Part shown: positions 62,490 through 64,000 of the stretch, piece by piece
Layout of the letters: each line of letters opens with the position of its first letter
Numbering within the stretch: the stretch's first letter is position 1
DNA from: Progne subis subis
Lineage: Eukaryota > Chordata > Aves > Passeriformes > Hirundinidae
Length of the DNA: 64,000 nucleotides
Assembly (NCBI GenBank): GCA_022316685.1
Contig: JAKJHU010000062.1
Span: 62,001 to 126,000 of the forward strand
Direction of reading: 5' to 3'
The notes under the pieces: generated by a model
Databases searched by the model: none
What the model was told of the DNA's origin: nothing
The model's input: the letters and a program-made list of their open reading frames with translations, nothing else
Position numbers and translations under genes: made by a program

Positions 62490-64000
62490 CTGCGAAACCA
62501 GAGCACAGACAAGCAACATTCAACGCAGGGGAAAAAGCGTCGCTGAAGAAAAAGCCTCATGGAGAGATCTTACAAAGTCAGGAGCCACAGCAAGAAGTAT
62601 GTGATACTGAGATAGCACAAAATCTGGTGAGGGAAAGGAGATCTATGGGTTGGCTGAACTGGTGTTTGTGAGGCACTCAGTACCATGTTCAGCAAAAATA
62701 TTTGCAATGCAGGCAGTCCAAAGCTGGACTTCCCTCAGGGCTGAGGCCCGATTTGCCTTATTTATACAAAGATGCCTTCATTATATTGTTCTGACAGTAC
62801 AAAGAGGCTCAGAAACTTGACTTGAAATAAGTTAAATTTATGTTCTCTTTTAACACCTCCTTAAAAGAGCCACAAGTGACACAAATTCTCAGAAGACTAG
62901 AAACCCAGTGTCCTCTGCTGGTGTCACAGCAGACACACGACAACCCTTGGGGCACTGGAGGAGCTCCTCAGGAGGCTGGGGAGGACTGGAAGCATCCTGG
63001 ATGGCTGTGGTTATTAGTGGTGTGCTCCTTCATGCCCTAACCAGGTGCAATGCCTGCTGCATCCCCAAAAAAATGCCCCTCTCAGATCCTGGAGATGTTG
63101 GTGCAAGAGACTCAGTTCTGGAAGGAACCCAGGTGCACGTGTCCACGTGTGTGGCGAACAAATGTGAGTCCCCCACAGCAGCACGAGTTTATGCTTTTAG
63201 CCCTTAGGCTGTAACTGTACGGCAGAAGAGAACTAAATCTTCTGTACAGCAAGAACACTGTATTCATAATCATCTTCCAGAGTGACACTCATCAAATATC
63301 AGCTTCTTGCAGGGATGCTGTGAGCTCTCTGGACAGGTCTGCCAGGCATCTCGAGTTCCACATTCCTCCTCACATCCAAGTGATGAGATCACACTCAAGG
63401 CCGAAGACAGACTTTTAAAGTAGCATAGCTCTATGTGAGCTTGAAAAAAATAAACTTGAAGGAAAAGGAAAAAAAAAGCATGCTGAAAGAAAAAAGCACT
63501 GTGGCACTTGTGTTACCTCTACAAACACCTTGTTTTGGAATAGTAAGTACTACTTAAAAAATACTTGCTGGTTGTCTTCGTGGGCCCAAATTCTTAAAAT
63601 CTGTGATGAAGTAAGGCAGAGAAAGAATACAGATTTTTTTTTTTTTTAAAGTTTTGTTTGTTTTATGGTTTTGCTTTGTTTTTTAATTGACATGAAGAAT
63701 ATAACACACTGGCCCACTGTACAGTAGAATAACCCAATGAACCAAACCAAACCAAAAATCTCTGAACCACATTCTTTGAGTTCCTACAGGAGAATCACTC
63801 GATATAAAAGTGGGTGAGGGAAAGAATGTGGGACCTCTATTATTTTTCAGTAAAATGTCTACCCAGTTCAGTGACATGGGGTTGGAAGAATACAGAATTA
63901 CTAATTAATCTCAAACTGACGGTTATGGGGAATTTTTGCAAATATGTGACTACAGAAATCCAGAAGTCCAGATGTCCCACCCTGTGAGGAACAAGTTGCA
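62490..64000 (-). other. PDE3A intron 4, partial
   Basis: 1.5 kb up to the window edge. I searched for the preceding regulatory exon (Thr-rich TTTTSATG region in human) and did not find it. Two CACGTG sites lie 8 bp apart at 63136-63149. Confidence 0.7.
63136..63149. promoter_or_regulatory. Tandem E-box pair
   Basis: CACGTGTCCACGTG: two perfect E-boxes separated by two bases, an arrangement that could seat two bHLH dimers on about the same face of the helix. Function is inference. Confidence 0.3.

Overview
The window is vertebrate nuclear DNA, most likely from a bird. It is AT-rich and carries two conserved multi-exon genes, both on the minus strand. It also carries a 5'-truncated CR1 LINE with the avian-type 3' end (tandem ATTCTATG-like octamers). 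I see no bacterial-style genes, tRNA, rRNA or CRISPR. Most open frames are chance; the real coding sequence sits in short exons with matched splice phases.

Positions 1-17613 hold SLCO1C1, which encodes the thyroid-hormone and organic-anion transporter OATP1C1. I could place the start-codon exon and twelve further coding exons. The last of these is cut by the left window edge, so the C-terminal ~100 residues lie outside. The exons join without a frame break into 610 codons. Two of them (65 bp at 1250-1314 and 122 bp at 12651-12772) are too short to show up as open reading frames. One intron uses a GC donor.

Positions 17614 to about 28000 hold the SLCO1C1 upstream region and the gap to PDE3A. 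The only firm feature is the CR1 copy at about 19963-21125, which lacks most of its reverse transcriptase. A possible non-coding leader exon of SLCO1C1 lies near 21674-21720.

Positions 28000-36024 look like an unusually long, AU-rich 3' UTR of PDE3A, although its end is inferred. Positions 36025-62489 hold the last twelve coding exons of PDE3A (exons 5-16 if the gene has the usual 16). They encode part of the regulatory region, the whole HD-type catalytic domain with the PDE3-specific insert, and the acidic tail. The first exons, with the membrane segments, lie beyond the right edge.

The order and orientation PDE3A then SLCO1C1, head to tail, matches the human 12p12 arrangement, which supports the SLCO1C1 assignment over SLCO1A or SLCO1B paralogs. 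The two products are not known to act together. I found no novel gene system. The points most worth checking are the GC-AG intron, a diverged direct repeat next to the SLCO1C1 start exon, a cluster of four CACGTG E-boxes in a PDE3A intron, the in-frame CR1 deletion and the long PDE3A 3' UTR.
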